From positions 220,193,501 to 220,257,500 of the forward strand of contig OX465596.1 in NCBI GenBank assembly GCA_950022295.1: a stretch of DNA of 64,000 bases, given 5' to 3'. Below the pieces are notes generated by a model. It had not been told where the DNA came from. It made no database searches and saw nothing but the letters and a program-made list of their open reading frames with translations. The DNA is from Bromus sterilis (taxonomy: Eukaryota; Streptophyta; Magnoliopsida; Poales; Poaceae). Below are positions 11,814 through 24,586 of this stretch, in pieces. Each line of letters begins with the position of its first letter. Position 1 is the first letter of the stretch. Both the position numbers and the translations under genes were made by a program.

Positions 11814-12814
11814 TCCTCCCCTTCTTGAATTGAAGTCGTCCTCGACGGAAGCTCATCATCTTCTCCCAAATAAGGCTTCGAATCTGCAATATTAAATGTG
11901 GGACTAACCCCAAAGTCTGCAGGTAGCTCAAGTTTATATGCATTATCATTAATTTTCTGCAAAACCTTAAAGGGACCATCAGCTCGTGGCATTAACTTAG
12001 ACTTGCGCAAATCAGGAAACCTATCTTTACATAGATGTAACCAAACAAGATCTCCGGGTTCAAACACAACATGCTTTCTACCTTTATCACCAGCAAGCTT
12101 GTATCTAGCATTCATTCTCTCAATGTTTTCTTTAGTTAACTCATGCATTTTTAATATCAATTCAACACATTTCTTAGCATCAAAATTAACCTTCTCCGAA
12201 GATGTAAGAGGCAGCAAATCAATAGGTGCACGAGGTAGAAAACCATAAACTATCTCAAAAGGGCACATTTTAGTGGTAGAATGCAATGAACGATTATAAG
12301 CAAATTCAATATGAGGTAAACATTCTTCCCACATTTTCAAGTTACTTTTTAAAACAGCCCTAAGCATAGTAGACAAAGTCCTATTGACCACTTCAGTTTG
12401 TCCATCAGTTTGGGGATGACATGTAGTACTAAAAAGTAGTTTAGTCCCCAACTTAGCCCATAAGCATCTCCAAAAATGGCTAAGAAACTTAGTATCACGA
12501 TCCGAAACAATAGTATTGGGCACACCATGTAAGCGAATAATCTCACGAAAGAATAAATCAGCAACATTAGCAGCATCATCGCTTTTATGACATGGTATAA
12601 AGTGTGCCATCTTAGAAAATCTATCCACGACAACAAAGATGCTATCCCTCCCCTTCTTTGTTCGAGGCAAGCCTAAAACAAAGTCCATGGATATGTCCTC
12701 CCACGGAACACTAGGTACAGGTAAAGGCATGTATAAACCATGAGGATTGAGTCGTGACTTAGCTTTTTGACATGTAGTGCAGCGAGCAACAAAACGCTCA
12801 ACATCCCGTCTCAT
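11507..12814 (-). pseudogene. Gypsy element G: integrase core and C-terminal tail
   Basis: Starts within the integrase zinc-binding domain (CTTCQKAK). It then gives the catalytic core: Asp in SMDFVLGLP (about residue 43), Asp in VSDRDTKF, and Glu in HPQTDGQTEVVNRTL. A C-terminal region follows with FEPGDLVWLHL and a GPVTRARARQL motif. The reading frame continues about 300 bp into the 3' LTR, a layout known for CRM-type centromeric chromoviruses; assignment to that clade is inference. An upstream frameshift near 12811 separates it from RNase H. Confidence 0.92.
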
Positions 12815-13272
12815 CTTTGGCCAAAAGAAATGTGTAGCAAGTACATCCTCCGTTTCACGCCAAAGTGTCCCATTAATCCTCCTCCATGCGCCTCCTGCAA
12901 CAACAAAAGACGAATAGAGCTAGCTGGAATGCATAGCTTGTTAGAACGGAACATGAATCCATCATTAAGCACAAACTTGTTCCATGTTCTACCTTCTCTA
13001 CAATTCTGCAATACATCTTTAAATTCCGCATCATGAACATATTGATCTTTGATTGTCTCTAAACCGAAAATCTTAAAGTCAAATGTTGAAAGCATAGTAT
13101 AACGACGAGACAATGCATCAGCAATAATATTATCTTTCCCCTTCTTGTGTTTAATGACATAAGGGAAAGTCTCAATAAATTCAACCCACCTAGCATGTCT
13201 ATGATTAAGTTTTGCTTGACTTCTTATGTGTTTCAAAGATGATCGGAATGTATAAAAAATTCTTTGGGCCAT
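12811..13272 (-). pseudogene. Gypsy element G: RNase H C-terminus and integrase N-terminus
   Basis: Contains the end of RNase H (KHKKGKDNIIADALSRR) and the beginning of the integrase zinc finger (the histidines around HGGGLMGHFG). It is out of frame with the RT segment before it and the integrase core after it, so at least two frameshifts lie near 13235 and 12811. Confidence 0.88.
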
Positions 13273-14342
13273 AAATAATGTTGCCTAGTTTCTAATGTCC
13301 GAACAAGAGCATATAATTCCTTATCATAAGTAGAATAGTTTAGACTAGGCCCACTCAATTTTTCAGAAAAGTATGCAACAGGTTTAGCATCTTGTAATAA
13401 CACACCTCCCAAACCAATCCCACTAGCATCGCATTCAAGCTCAAAAGTCTTATTAAAATCAGGAAGTTGGAGCAAAGGAGCATGTGTTAACTTATCTTTC
13501 AATACCGTGAAGGCTTCTTCCTGTGCGGTACCCCAAGTAAAAGGCACATCCTTGTGTGTAAGATCATTGAGAGGTGCAGCAATGGTGATGAAATCTCTCA
13601 CAAAACGCCTATAGAATCTAGCGAGGCCAAGAAAACTCCTCACTTGTGTGACCGTTTTGGGCTGCGGCCAACTCTCAATCGCCTCGATCTTGGCTTTATC
13701 AACTTCAATTCCCTGCGGAGTAACAACATAGCCAAGAAACGATACTCGGTCGGTGCAAAAGGTGCACTTCCCAAGGTTACCAAACAAACGTGCATTACGT
13801 AGAGCAATAAAGACAGCACGTAAATGATCCAAATGTTCCTCCAAAGATTTGCTATAAATCAGTATATCATCAAAATAGACTACCACAGATCGTCCAATGA
13901 AAGCACGTAAAACCTCGTTCATTAATCTCATGAAAGTGCTAGGTGCATTAGTTAACCCAAAAGACATGACTAACCACTCATATAGTCCAAACTTAGTTTT
14001 AAATGTCGTTTTCCATTCATCTCCTAATTTCATGCGAATTTGATGGTATCCACTACGCAAATTAACTTTGGAAAACATGGTAGAGCCACTTAATTCATCA
14101 AGCATATCATCTAACCTAGGAATAGGATGACGATAACTAATAGTAATATTATTAATGGCTCTACAATCAACACACATACGCCATGTTCCATCCTTTTTTG
14201 GCACTAATATAACAGGAAACAACACAAGGACTAAGGGATTCGCGTATATAACCTTTGTCGAGTAGCTCTTGTACTTGACGCTGAATCTCCTTCGTCTCCT
14301 CGGGATTGGTATGGTATGGCGCACGGTTGGGCAGCGAAGCAC
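13233..14342 (-). pseudogene. Gypsy element G: reverse transcriptase and RNase H N-terminus
   Basis: A typical Ty3/gypsy RT: VPKKDGTWRMCVDCRAIN, SKVNLRSGYHQIR, FGLTNAPSTFMRLMN, then catalytic YFDDILIYS. The RNase H start follows (ELECDASGIGLGGVL, then YSTYDKELYALV). The catalytic residues are preserved. A frame change separates it from the preceding protease region near 14345. Confidence 0.93.
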
Positions 14343-14385
14343 CGGGAATTAAGTCAATCTAATGCTCAATCCCTCGAATAGGTGG

Positions 14386-15197
14386 TCATCCCGGTGGTAC
14401 GTCTTGGGGAAAGACATCTATAAACTCCTGCAAAACGTCAGTGACAACATAAGGCAAAGAAGGAGGCAATTCCTCAAATAAAAACAAAGCTTCTTTGCAC
14501 ACAAAAGCATAGCACACATATTGACTAACATCCAAATCCGAAATATCAACCTTAGTAGCAAGCAAAGTTGGACTAGTCAATTTAATTTCATTAGAAACAA
14601 CAGAAGAAGATTTGCTATTAGTCTTATGTTGTTGCTCAAATTCTTTAGTTGCTATCTCATTTTCACTCTTATTTTTCTCCTGTTTAGCTTTGCTAGCTCT
14701 AGCAAGATCATCTTTCAAAATTTGTTCATGAGACATAGGAAGTAAAGCAATATTTTTATCCTGATGAACCAGAGTAAATTGATTTGTCCTACCATGGTGT
14801 ACAACATTCCTATCAAATTGCCATGGTCTACCAAGTAAAAGAGAGCATGCTTGCATGGGTACCACATCACAATCAACATAATCTGCATATACAGCAATGC
14901 TAAAGTGCACACGAACGGAACGCGTTACCTTAATCTTACCACTATTGTTAAACTACTGAATATAGTACGGATGAGGGTGTGGTCTTGTGGTGAGAGATAG
15001 CTTCTCCACCAACTCCATGCTAGCCAAGTTGTTGCAACTCCCTCCATCGATAATGATGCAAACCGAACGTTCTTTCACCACACCCTTTGTGTGGAACAAA
15101 ATATGCCTCTGGTTTTGCTCGGCCTTCGTTACCTGCACACTTAACACACGTTGAGCAACCAAACTAGCATATTTATCTGCATCATCAAGAGCCATAT
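14386..15197 (-). pseudogene. Gypsy element G: protease and pol linker region
   Basis: Near the right end is the motif IIIDGGSCNNLASMELVEKL, the protease active-site region of many plant gypsy elements, in which DGGS/DSGS-type triplets occur. A stop or frame break lies between 14910 and 14953. Continuity with gag is cut by LTR-B, whose insertion point (15197/22125) falls at the gag-protease junction. Confidence 0.8.
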
Positions 15198-15814
15198 TGT
15201 AACGCCCCGGGTGTCACGCTACAGTGATCACCTTATCTAACGCCAAGTCATCATGATTATGCTAATAATGATCACCCTTGATCATGGCTAGTTCAAATTC
15301 AGCCCAGATAAAAATTCCCAAATCTATGTGGAAATAAATCTTGATCAAAAATTGTGCAACCAATTTTGATAAATGACAAATAATCAGTAGGTCATATTAA
15401 AAATGAAATAGGAATTTATTTAAATGTTTTACTAATTTAAACAATTCAAAACAGTGCCAAAACAACCCCTCTTACTCGTTGCATATTCAAATGGAACTCT
15501 ATAAGAATTTATTTTTGAACCAAACTTTTTGTGGCATCAACATATTATATAACAATAATAAAGGAACACCTGGCACATTTTACAAAAACCAAAACATAGA
15601 CAAACAAATATAAAACAGAAGAGAAAATAAAACAAATACAAAAAGAAAAACTCTTTTCGGCGCCATATGCAACCCTGTGCCAGGCCCAACCACCGTCCAG
15701 CCCACCACCACTCCTTTTCTTCTTTCTCTGTACACACACAGGAGACTCAGAACGTGCATGTCGAGCCTCCCGGTGGCCATGGCCATGGATGGCCTCCACG
15801 CCGTCTCTTTCGGG

Positions 15815-15822
15815 CTATAAAA
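15815..15822 (+). promoter_or_regulatory. TATA-like box in LTR-B
   Basis: CTATAAAAG about 617 bp from the LTR start is followed by a GC-rich stretch (15880-16500). LTR-C has a TATA-like site at a similar depth, 742 bp, on its own sense strand. This supports LTR orientation and a U3/R boundary just downstream. Confidence 0.55.
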
Positions 15823-16506
15823 GTGTCCCTCGAAACCCTAGACCCCGTCTCGACCAGTCCCCTCCCGATCCTCCTTTGCTTCTCTCTTATTTGGGCTCGA
15901 AACTGAGCTCGAGCTCGACGCGGTCACCGCTGCATCGTCGTCGTTGTCGCGGCCACCAACGTCTTCAGCGTGTGGGGGGACGTCCAGCAGCTCCCTCGTC
16001 GTCGACTAGGACAACCCCGGGCAGCCAATCGACGGGAGACGCGCCACTACGCCGCCATCACCATCTCTTCCCCGCCACGGCCACCACGATGCGCCGCTCG
16101 ATCCCGCCGTCTCCGACCACCCCGTGCCGCCCCGAGATCGCCGGCGCGTTCATTGTGAGCTACTCCTCCAATTCCCTTCCTTTCCCCCCTTCGAGCCGTC
16201 GCTGTAGTCACCTGTACGAACCGGCGGTTGCCATGGCCGGAGTTCTCTGCTCCGGTGCGTGCCCGTACTGCTGCTGCTCTCGTATCGCTGATGTTCGCAT
16301 ACTACTTGTTGCTGCTTGCTGCAGCTCGCCGGCAGCTGCTGCCGCGCGCGTTGGGCGTGCGTGCCAAGCCCGCGTGGCCGCGTCCCTCCACTCCGCTTGC
16401 CCCCTCCGATCTGTCGCTGTTGTTGGTCGTGTTGTGTGCTGGATATGGCCACGACCAGGGCATGGCCAAGTGTGTGTGCGTGTTGTGTGGTGTGTATGTG
16501 TACGTG

Positions 16507-17516
16507 CAGGGCCGGTCCTGAGATTTTGGGGGCCCAGGGCGAAATAAAAAGTCGGGGCCCTTTATATTGACATTATAATAATTTTTCTAAGATAAATAAA
16601 CTTTATAATCATCAATACACTTAAGTGCATCCAAAATCAATATGTGTATCAAGTAATTCATATATATTACCTCAAATAATTTTTCATTAATTCAAACTTT
16701 GAGAACCTTTCTTTCAGTGCGACTGCAAGTGTCACAGTAAATAAGATGCAATAAACAATAGAGATATTAGGATAACGCTACTTCTCTGACATGCTAAAAA
16801 ATCTCCATAGCAAAAATTATGGCATCGGGCAAATTGAATCTTATAATTTTCAATTCAAAAATAAGATCATATACCTCAAAGATTTGCAATGTAATTGTAT
16901 TAATTTATTCGTATCCTTCATTCTTTTTCTTTTATCACCATCCGATGCATATTTAATATTTTTTTAGTACATGCCAGCACATAATGTTGAAAGCAAAAAT
17001 AAATTTGTTCATCAATTGTTGAATGATCTCGGCTTACCTATGCATCAAGAACTGAAGTGGTAATACCTTATGGCTGATGGTTGAATCGGTGATGAGTGAT
17101 AGTGGGAAATTGAGCAAAGCGGCCTTTCAAATCAAAATCAGCGGCGATCGGATGTCCTGACGTACTAATGAGTGGTGAACGGATGATTTAGCAAAGGAAT
17201 TAGCACTTAGGAGAAGCGAGGAGAAGAGGTAGCGAACCTGCAGTACATGGCGTCGGGCATCGCTGCCTCGTTAGCTCTCTACGTCGTGTCGGCGACCTAG
17301 GGTTGCGGCCTGCGTCTATGCCGGAGGCACGGGGCTATCGGTTCTTTTCACGTGAGAATCGATCGGGGGGCGGTTGAGATGGAACTACGTTTTTCCATAC
17401 GAGAGCGCTCCAGCCCTTTGATCTATAACCTAGTTAAAATTACCTGGGTGGGGGCCCTGACTTTTAGGGGCCCGGGGCGGTCGCCCCCCTGCCCCCCCCC
17501 ATCCGGACCGGGCCTG
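16507..17516. mobile_element. Non-autonomous hAT-type element, 1010 bp, in LTR-B
   Basis: Ends are CAGGGCCGGTCCTGAG and ATCCGGACCGGGCCTG, imperfect inverted repeats starting CAGG and ending CCTG. The flanks are a perfect 8-bp duplication TGTACGTG (16499-16506 and 17517-17524), the hallmark of hAT insertions. Inside is AT-rich DNA with no transposase frame. Joining the flanks restores continuous LTR-B sequence. Confidence 0.92.
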
Positions 17517-17663
17517 TGTACGTGGTGTGTGCAGCACAGCCAGCCGGTCTGGCCGCCGCCGCCGGCAGTGCCCAGCATGCCTCCCCGCTCGTGGTCGCTG
17601 CTGCTCTCCTGCTTGCAGTTGCTGCTGCTGTCTGCTGCGGTTACTACTGCCGCTGCTGTACTA

Positions 17664-18837
17664 CTCCCTCCGATTTTTTTTCTCTACGTCTTAGAGCGAG
17701 CTCGCATACCAAGATGGGTGGCGCTGGTTATTTTCTGGACAAATTTGCCCTCGCAAGCATGCATGGGTGAGCAGCGACCAACAAGCATGGATGAGCAGCT
17801 GTCAGTAATAAATGCGCATGCAACCATTGGTTCTTCTCCCCTACTCGCCTCGTTTCCCTTCCTGCATGCAGACTTCTCTTTCTTTTTCTAGCGCATCCAT
17901 ATGAAGAACAAGGATAGCGGTGAGGACTGAAAAAGTAGCGATGAATTTGCTTACCGCCATGAATTTCAAGTTCCCTCCTAACTTGAGAAAACCTCTATAA
18001 ATCAAGTCTTCCATGAACGAAACAATCTGCACACCTCTTCGTAGTCTCTCTGCACTATCCAACAGGACCATCTTCCTTCATGAGCGAGCGCATGGTCGTC
18101 CAAAACAAGTGCCATGAGTAAGCTGTCGACTTCCTCCACTTGCCATCCATCGCGACCACTTGGATTTTCCTCCGCTTGCCCCCTAATGCAAGCACTCCAT
18201 CGTGTGCACGTCGACCACGGTGAGGACGGCACCGGCGACGAGCCCACGGCTATCCGCAAAGACGTTGTCCCGCATGACCGCCGTGAGAACACCGCCGGGC
18301 ACGAGGGCGCTTTCCTGCGCGCTGGCAGTTCTTCTTGTACATGTCGACTGTGGTGAGGACTGAGGACGGCACCGGCGGCGAGCACACGTCCGTCTGCAAG
18401 GACGCAGCCCTGCACGACCGCTGCGAGGACACCGTCGGCCACGAGAGTGCTTTTCTGTGCGGGTTGGCTGTCCTTCGTGTGCATACCGACCGTCGTGACT
18501 CGTGAGGAGTGAGGAAACTGAGGATGACACCAGCAGCGAGCAGTCGAGCACACCGCCGTCCACAAGGATGTTGCCGTACACAAGGAGTTGTCCTTCGGGT
18601 GCAAGCTCTCGTCTGATCTTCAGTGCTGCCACCGCCGGCGTCGCTCTCCGCAAGCGCAAATCCATGATGGGATCGGTAGAGAGAGGAGGAGGTAAAGCGA
18701 TAGGATGGGTAGTACTACTGGGATAGAAGAAGCGGAGGGGTATAGTCGGAAAGAAACGGTGAAAAAAGCTTACGCGCAGAGCTTTAAGGAAAAAAATGGA
18801 AAAAAGTTATACGCAGACTAATTAGAATCGGAGGGAG
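17664..18837. mobile_element. Mariner-like (DTT) non-autonomous element, 1174 bp
   Basis: Inverted ends CTCCCTCCGAT and ATCGGAGGGAG lie within TA duplications (17662-17663 and 18838-18839). These are Stowaway/Mariner ends of grasses. At 1.17 kb it is far longer than a usual Stowaway MITE. Its interior is GC-rich and partly repetitive rather than transposase-like. Confidence 0.9.
18204..18610. repeat. Three diverged repeats of about 135-140 bp inside the Mariner-like element
   Basis: Repeat starts lie near 18204, 18336 and 18477. Each has a GTGCA/TGTACA...GTCGAC or CCGAC start, then a GAGGACGGCACCGGCG-type block and a CCGCAAAGACG/TCTGCAAGGACG-type block. Open frames exist on both strands but none matches a protein I know, so they may reflect composition only. 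Confidence 0.7.
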
Positions 18838-21800
18838 TACTTTCAAAACAGCTACAAAACCAGCAGAAAAATACCATCAAAATCCAGTTTAATATAGCTA
18901 AAAACAATAATAATGGAAAGTATACTTAATCAGCTTTGATTTACTCCATTGGACCAATTTCATTCGGTGCACGGATTAAATACTACAAAAATTACAAAAT
19001 GCGAATTTATAATAAACTGCAAAGCTGAGTTGGCTCGATGGCCATTTTGACGATGTAGATGTGCATGCTATAGGTATCTGTCAGGCCATAGAAAGACATG
19101 GCATAATTGTACAGATGTTATAGCGCAAAACACGTGTTGGATGCATCTCCATCTGAGCTACGGATCAACGGCAATCATCGAACGAACTTTGCATCTTTAA
19201 TAATTCTGAGAATTAGCGTCGGACGACACTTTTCCGGCCAGGTTTTAATTGGGTAGATGAACCCTGATAAATTTGGTTTTCGTACCAGTTTTGAGATCAC
19301 AGAAAATTGTTCGACTTGATATAAGGCACTAACTCGGCAGATAAGCAGAACACCAAACCGTAGCCTCCCGAAGTCGTATAATGGATGTTAAAACTGAGCA
19401 ATTCCAGACTTAGCCAAATTTAGGGAAAACTAAAGATGTGGCAATGATAAGTGGCCCCCCGAGGATATTTAGATTAAGTTAAATCATCTTTTAGCATTGT
19501 CTATGACATGTGGGACCCCATGTCAGTGCACTATTTTGGATAGACTTATAGATAATGTTGTATTTAAATAATAAAAGAATTTCCAGAAAATGGTTAATAT
19601 GATTAAATCTTTAAAAATCAATATATTTTAATTTGTAAGTCAGATCAAAATAATTTATACATGAAAGTTACTCAGAAAAATACAATGAATAAGAATACGC
19701 TACCCATACCCCCACCACATCCCTTTAACCTACCGCACACGAGACATTCCCCCTCCGGTTGCACTGTCCGGTAATCGTCCGGAGCCGGTAAAATTGCCGG
19801 TTGAATTCTCGTTTCATCTGCAACGTGTACCACCACGTTAGTTCACCTCTAGCTTAGTGTTTGCCATGTCTTGAATTTGTATTGCTATTATTTCCGTGTA
19901 TTTATTGTTTCTTCCCCCTCTCTTATTATCCGATAGTCTCGACGTCCGTTGCCGATGCCCCTGTGATCGACTACTTCGTCGACGATCGTACCCCTACCGT
20001 CGAACTTCCAGGCAAGCAGAGCCATTCTCTTCCCCAGATATCGCCTACCTTTCCGTACATTTCTTGCACTAGGCATTGTTACTGCTGCTGCTACGTTGCT
20101 TACCTATTCAATTGCATAGCCTGTTTTTGTCGCCCCTTGATGTACCTTCCTTTATCCTATGTTGCCTATAAATATATATTCTATTCAGCAGTGAACCCTG
20201 TGCATTATTAGCTAGGTTTAGAATAGCGGGTCGTGATCACTCTAGTGAGTGAACACGGATTACAAAATATTATAAATGCAACAGGTACGGATCAATGCAA
20301 ACGCCCTAGGGAACCTACAACGGCGAGACTCTGCCGAGTCGCTTCGAGTTTGACTTACGCGTGGACGGACTCATATTTCACTCTCGTCGGCTCAGTAGCG
20401 TAGCATCACCGGAATGATACGAGGTTTACCTCTTTAGTTCATTCCACTGATGTCTCTGTCCAACCTCTTCAAGTGTACCATCGAGGGTGATTCCTCCTGG
20501 TTTCACTTGATGGTAGGAACTCGAATCAACCGTTGTCCTTAAAGGTAAGGAGTCGGGTGACCCGACGGTGCCCGCGAGGGGATTGTATCGGGACGGCAGG
20601 ACAGGCGGATACCATCGTGGGCCTTGTCTTTGCTCGCTGGCTGTGAGATACCCTGTTGTACGAAAGTCGAGCTCTCCAAAGAGCAAACGCGAGACAAGGT
20701 AAGGAGACGGTTCACCTTGTTGGTAACCGCACGAGTTGGTGGGACGACAGGGCAGGCGGCCACTGGCTCTGGTAATGGGGGTGGACCTGGCTGCTGTCGT
20801 TGTCCGCGACTCACCTAAATAAGGATGACGATAACGGTTGTTCCGACAAAAAATTAATAAAATGCTTAATGGGTTCGGCGGATGACTTGAGTGGCTATAT
20901 GCCTATACGCACTGCCTCCACGTGGGATTACGGTGTGGGCCCTCTACGTTGTAGCCTCGTTTGAGGGCTCTTCAGACGTCACCTTTACCTCGGGCTGATT
21001 GTCGGGCTTGGACCGCCTACTCCGGTAGTGGGAGGTGGGTCTGCTTCACCGGCCAGTCGCGTACCGTGCAGACGTACAAAGGACAGGGGTCCAAAGTTCC
21101 TTTGTACTTAGGATTTAGACCGACGGATGGCCTCTCTGTTGAGCTCGAAGGATGGACTTCGGCGTATCGGATAGCCTCGGTGGGGCATTCCCTAACAAGG
21201 TGTACGCCATCCTGGAGATCCGAGCGTGTAGGGTAACAGTAGTGCAGCCCCTACAGGGATGATAATCTATTCGGATAGCCGTGTCCACGGTAACAGGACG
21301 CTTTATGCTGAAGCCAGATCCTACTACTACAAACTATTATTACTAAATTGTTGGTTCCGGGTTTTCTTCCTCGCTGGGGAGTCGAGGAGGGATTCTCGGA
21401 GGCATTGTTAATTGTTATATAATACAACTTACTATTATACAATGATGCAGCAAGTTCTGCTGCATTGTTATTACATTCATGCATTTGAACTGTTGGCTAT
21501 TCTCTTCTCATGCTGCAAGACTCGTCGGAAGATGCTAGTCTTCGATAGGCCTAGCTTCTCATCCTTGTTCTGATTTCTACCTTGCAGTCCACTATATACA
21601 ACCTCCCCTTTCCATTTGATACAAATGCATAAATGCTTAGTAGCGGACGTAAGACTCGCGGGTATGCTAGATACTCACCTTTGCTTTATTTCCACCTTTT
21701 TGTTTTGCCTGATCGGCCATTGCAGTCGACGTTGGAGCCTAGGAGCAGAAGATCCCCGATGCCGACCACCACAACGTGAAGATCCCCGATGCCTTCTACG

Positions 21801-22124
21801 ACGTCGAGTTCCCCTTTGACCAGGAGTAGTTTGGAGGTTCCCAGGCAGGAGGCCTTGCCTTTTCGATCGAGTATTTTTTTTGTGCTAGCCTTCTTAAGGC
21901 AGATCATGTGTACCTTGTGTCTGTACTCAGATACTATTGCTTCCGCTAACTTTGTGCTCTCGAGCTGTTGTATTCGAGTCCTCGTGGCCCCTGGCTTGTA
22001 TTAAACAACTTGTATTTTTTTATTTGTAGAGTTGTGTCGTGATATCTCACCGTGAGTCCCTGATCTCGATCGTGTACCTTGCGTGTATGATTATTGTACA
22101 CGGTCCAATTTTGGGGGCGTCACA

Positions 22125-23522
22125 CGTATACTCTATATCATAAGCATCATCATGGGCACCCTGTACCTCATTAGCAATGAGGACTAAAGTCTCCTCATCG
22201 TAGTCACTCGCTGAATCATACCCACCATCCATCGTAATAGTCATCACACGCTTGGAGGGACAGTCTTTTGCGAAGTGACCTCCACCTTGGCACCTGCGAC
22301 ATTTAATATCACGATCTCGTGTTTGCCCTGTGGAAGCCATGGGTGAAGCAGAACTCGCCGCTGGACCACTCTGTGCACCCTTGAAGGGTGGCGCTGGCTG
22401 TTTTGGTGGCTCCCTGTAAGAATGAGCGGCTGAAGTAGATGGTGGTGCAGCAGGACGTGTGGATGTAGAAGGTCCACGCGATGTCCTTGATGTATGTCGT
22501 CCTGCAGAAAAGTTAGTTCTCGTAGAGGCCTGTCGATCCTGCACTTCACGTTCAGCTTTACAAGCGAGATGAAACAAACGAGTGATAGTAGCATAGTCCT
22601 TGTATTCTAGAATAGTTTGTATCTCCTTCTTTAAGCCACCCCTAAAACGTGAAAGCATAGCTTCATTATCCTCTACTAGGCCACATCTAATCAATCCAGT
22701 TTGTAATTCCTGATAATATTCCTCTACAGAATTTTTCCCCTGTCTCAAACGCTGTAATTTTTGTAGCAATTCACGTTGATAATAAGGAGGAACGCAATGA
22801 GTACGCATAGCATCTTTTAAAGCAGCCCAAGTAGTTGAAATATTATTAGCATGCAATCTACAATGTTTAGACCACCAAATAGATGCAAACCCCGTGAATT
22901 CACAAACAGCAGCAGTAACACGTCTATTCTCAGGATATTGTAAACATGTAAAGCGTTGTTCAGTTTCTAACTCCCAAGTAAGATAAGCATCAGGAATATA
23001 TCTACCCTCAAAAGGTTTAAGATTCAGTTTAGGCACATGTTCATCATCGTGTACCTGAGGGTGTGGCGGGTGTCGACCTTGTCGAATGTTGGGACGTGGA
23101 AGTCCAGGTGGTTGTTCATAGGGCGCTTCCTGTTCCACCTCATCCTCGTAATCACCCTCGTAGTCGTCATACTGGCCGACGTCAGAAGTAACAGCAACTG
23201 CAGAAGCAGCAGCAGCAGGAGGAGCACCAATACCAGCAGCTTGTCCAGCCGGAAGCAGAATACGTCGTGCACGTCGTGGGGGCGGTGGCCGTGCCGCAGA
23301 GGCATCAGGCTGTGGAGGTAGACTTGCAATCAACTCAGTAAACTTGGCATCGAGCTTGGTGTCGATCATCTTCTCCACACCATCAATTGCCTCTGTAAAA
23401 CTGTTCTCGATGTCATGCACCTGTTCAGACATCATTTGTGCAATTTTATCATGTAGCTCCTTGTTTGTCATGTTCTCCCAATCGGGAGCGTCCTGCACCA
23501 CTTCATCATGTGATCCTGACAT
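22125..23522 (-). pseudogene. Gypsy element G: gag (5' part of the coding region)
   Basis: Opens with an ATG at 23522 and stays open for about 465 codons until LTR-B cuts it. It has an acidic N-terminus, an Ala/Pro-rich linker, a retrotransposon gag core (KLNLKPFEGRYIPDAYLTWE, then a YYQELQTGL segment), and one CCHC zinc knuckle (CRRCQGGGHFAKDC). This is the capsid/nucleocapsid part of the polyprotein. The last residues of the open frame come from LTR-B, not from the element. It is the best-preserved part of G. Confidence 0.93.
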
Positions 23523-24586
23523 GGTTAGCAGAAATATAAAACACAGAGAAATATGATCCTAGTTCTACGAATGGGATGTGGTGTGGTGGAAACACAAATC
23601 CGTCAAGCTTTTCTTTTGTTCTTACCGATTCTTACCTAGCAGTAGGTGGTGATGTACAACCAACGGGTCAAAACTCTCAAAGATGTGGTAGAGCGATGGC
23701 CAGGAGGTGTCAAAACGCACGATGTAGAATATATGTGGAGTTGTAGGAAGGCTGACAAGTATGGTAGAAAAAGCTCAATAGTAATCAAGACAGAGATGCA
23801 AAGCTGAATAAACACTCAACGTCGGTACTGTGTTGATCCTAGGCTAGACCGTACTAGAGACGCGAGCCTAAAACACCAACGGAAGCACGACACGACACGT
23901 AAACAACTCAGAAGCACACTCTGAATGTTTCTCTCTCTTTTTTTTCTCTTTTTTTTGACTGTCCGGATCAAAAATTTGGATTTCGGGACCAAAAATTTGC
24001 TATGATGGCGAGTGTCTCAAAACGCTCTACTAGAACTACAAATAGGATAGCCAGAATTTTTTTCGACAACTGCATTTTTTCGGAAATTTTGGCCCAAAAC
24101 TGCGCGGGGGTCTCTAGACTCTTTTTTGTTTTTGGAAATCACCCCCTTCTACGTACAACAAAAAGTTTGGTGAAATCCGACTCTAACAACTCAAAACTAA
24201 ACTAGGTTGTGGTGGTGTATATGGACTCAGATTGGCGGAGGTGGTGGTGTATATGCACTCGGATAGGCGGAATGTGGTGGTGTATATGGACTCAGATTGG
24301 CGGAACGTGGTGGTGTGACTACTGTGCGGCGGCGGCGTGGCAAACTGTGATCAGAACTCGAAACTCTAAGGGAAACTAGACACTAAGATCAACAACTCGA
24401 CACAACAATGCAACTGCAAATTCAACAAAGCAAACTACTATAAAGAAAACTGGACAAAAGACTAGGACTGTCTTGGGACGTGATGATCTAACCCTATTTT
24501 TTTAGCTTTTTCGTGGACTGTAGGTATGAAAACAGAAGTAATCTAGACTACGAAAAACTGGTAAGTATCACCGAGCAACCTGGAAA
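23523..24586 (-). other. Gypsy element G 5' leader
   Basis: Untranslated region between the primer-binding site and gag. It contains a minisatellite-like run at about 24205-24320, where GTGGTGGTGTATATG.ACTC recurs three times with about 45-bp spacing. No gene is visible. Confidence 0.7.

Larger units (their letters stand above)
15198..22124 (+). mobile_element. LTR-B: probable long solo LTR with two nested DNA transposons
   Basis: Begins TGTAACGCCCC and ends GGGGGCGTCACA, with near-matching 5-bp flanks CATAT (15193-15197) and CGTAT (22125-22129). I see no second LTR and no gag or pol inside. Without the hAT and Mariner-like elements and their duplications it is about 4733 bp, almost the length of LTR-C (4718 bp), whose solo-LTR status is better supported. 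A TATA-like box lies about 620 bp from the start. Near 21750-21795 is a short 30-bp-period repeat of GATCCCCGATGCC. It interrupts gypsy G, so it inserted later. Confidence 0.75.

Noticed and set aside
15789..16547. A 252-codon open frame in GC-rich DNA in LTR-B
   Set aside because: Ser/Pro/Arg-rich with overlapping frames on both strands and running into the hAT element; no domain is recognisable. It looks like a composition effect.
18002..18665. Long open frames on both strands in the Mariner-like element
   Set aside because: They overlap in several frames over a tandem-repeated GC-rich region and show no transposase DDE/D motif.
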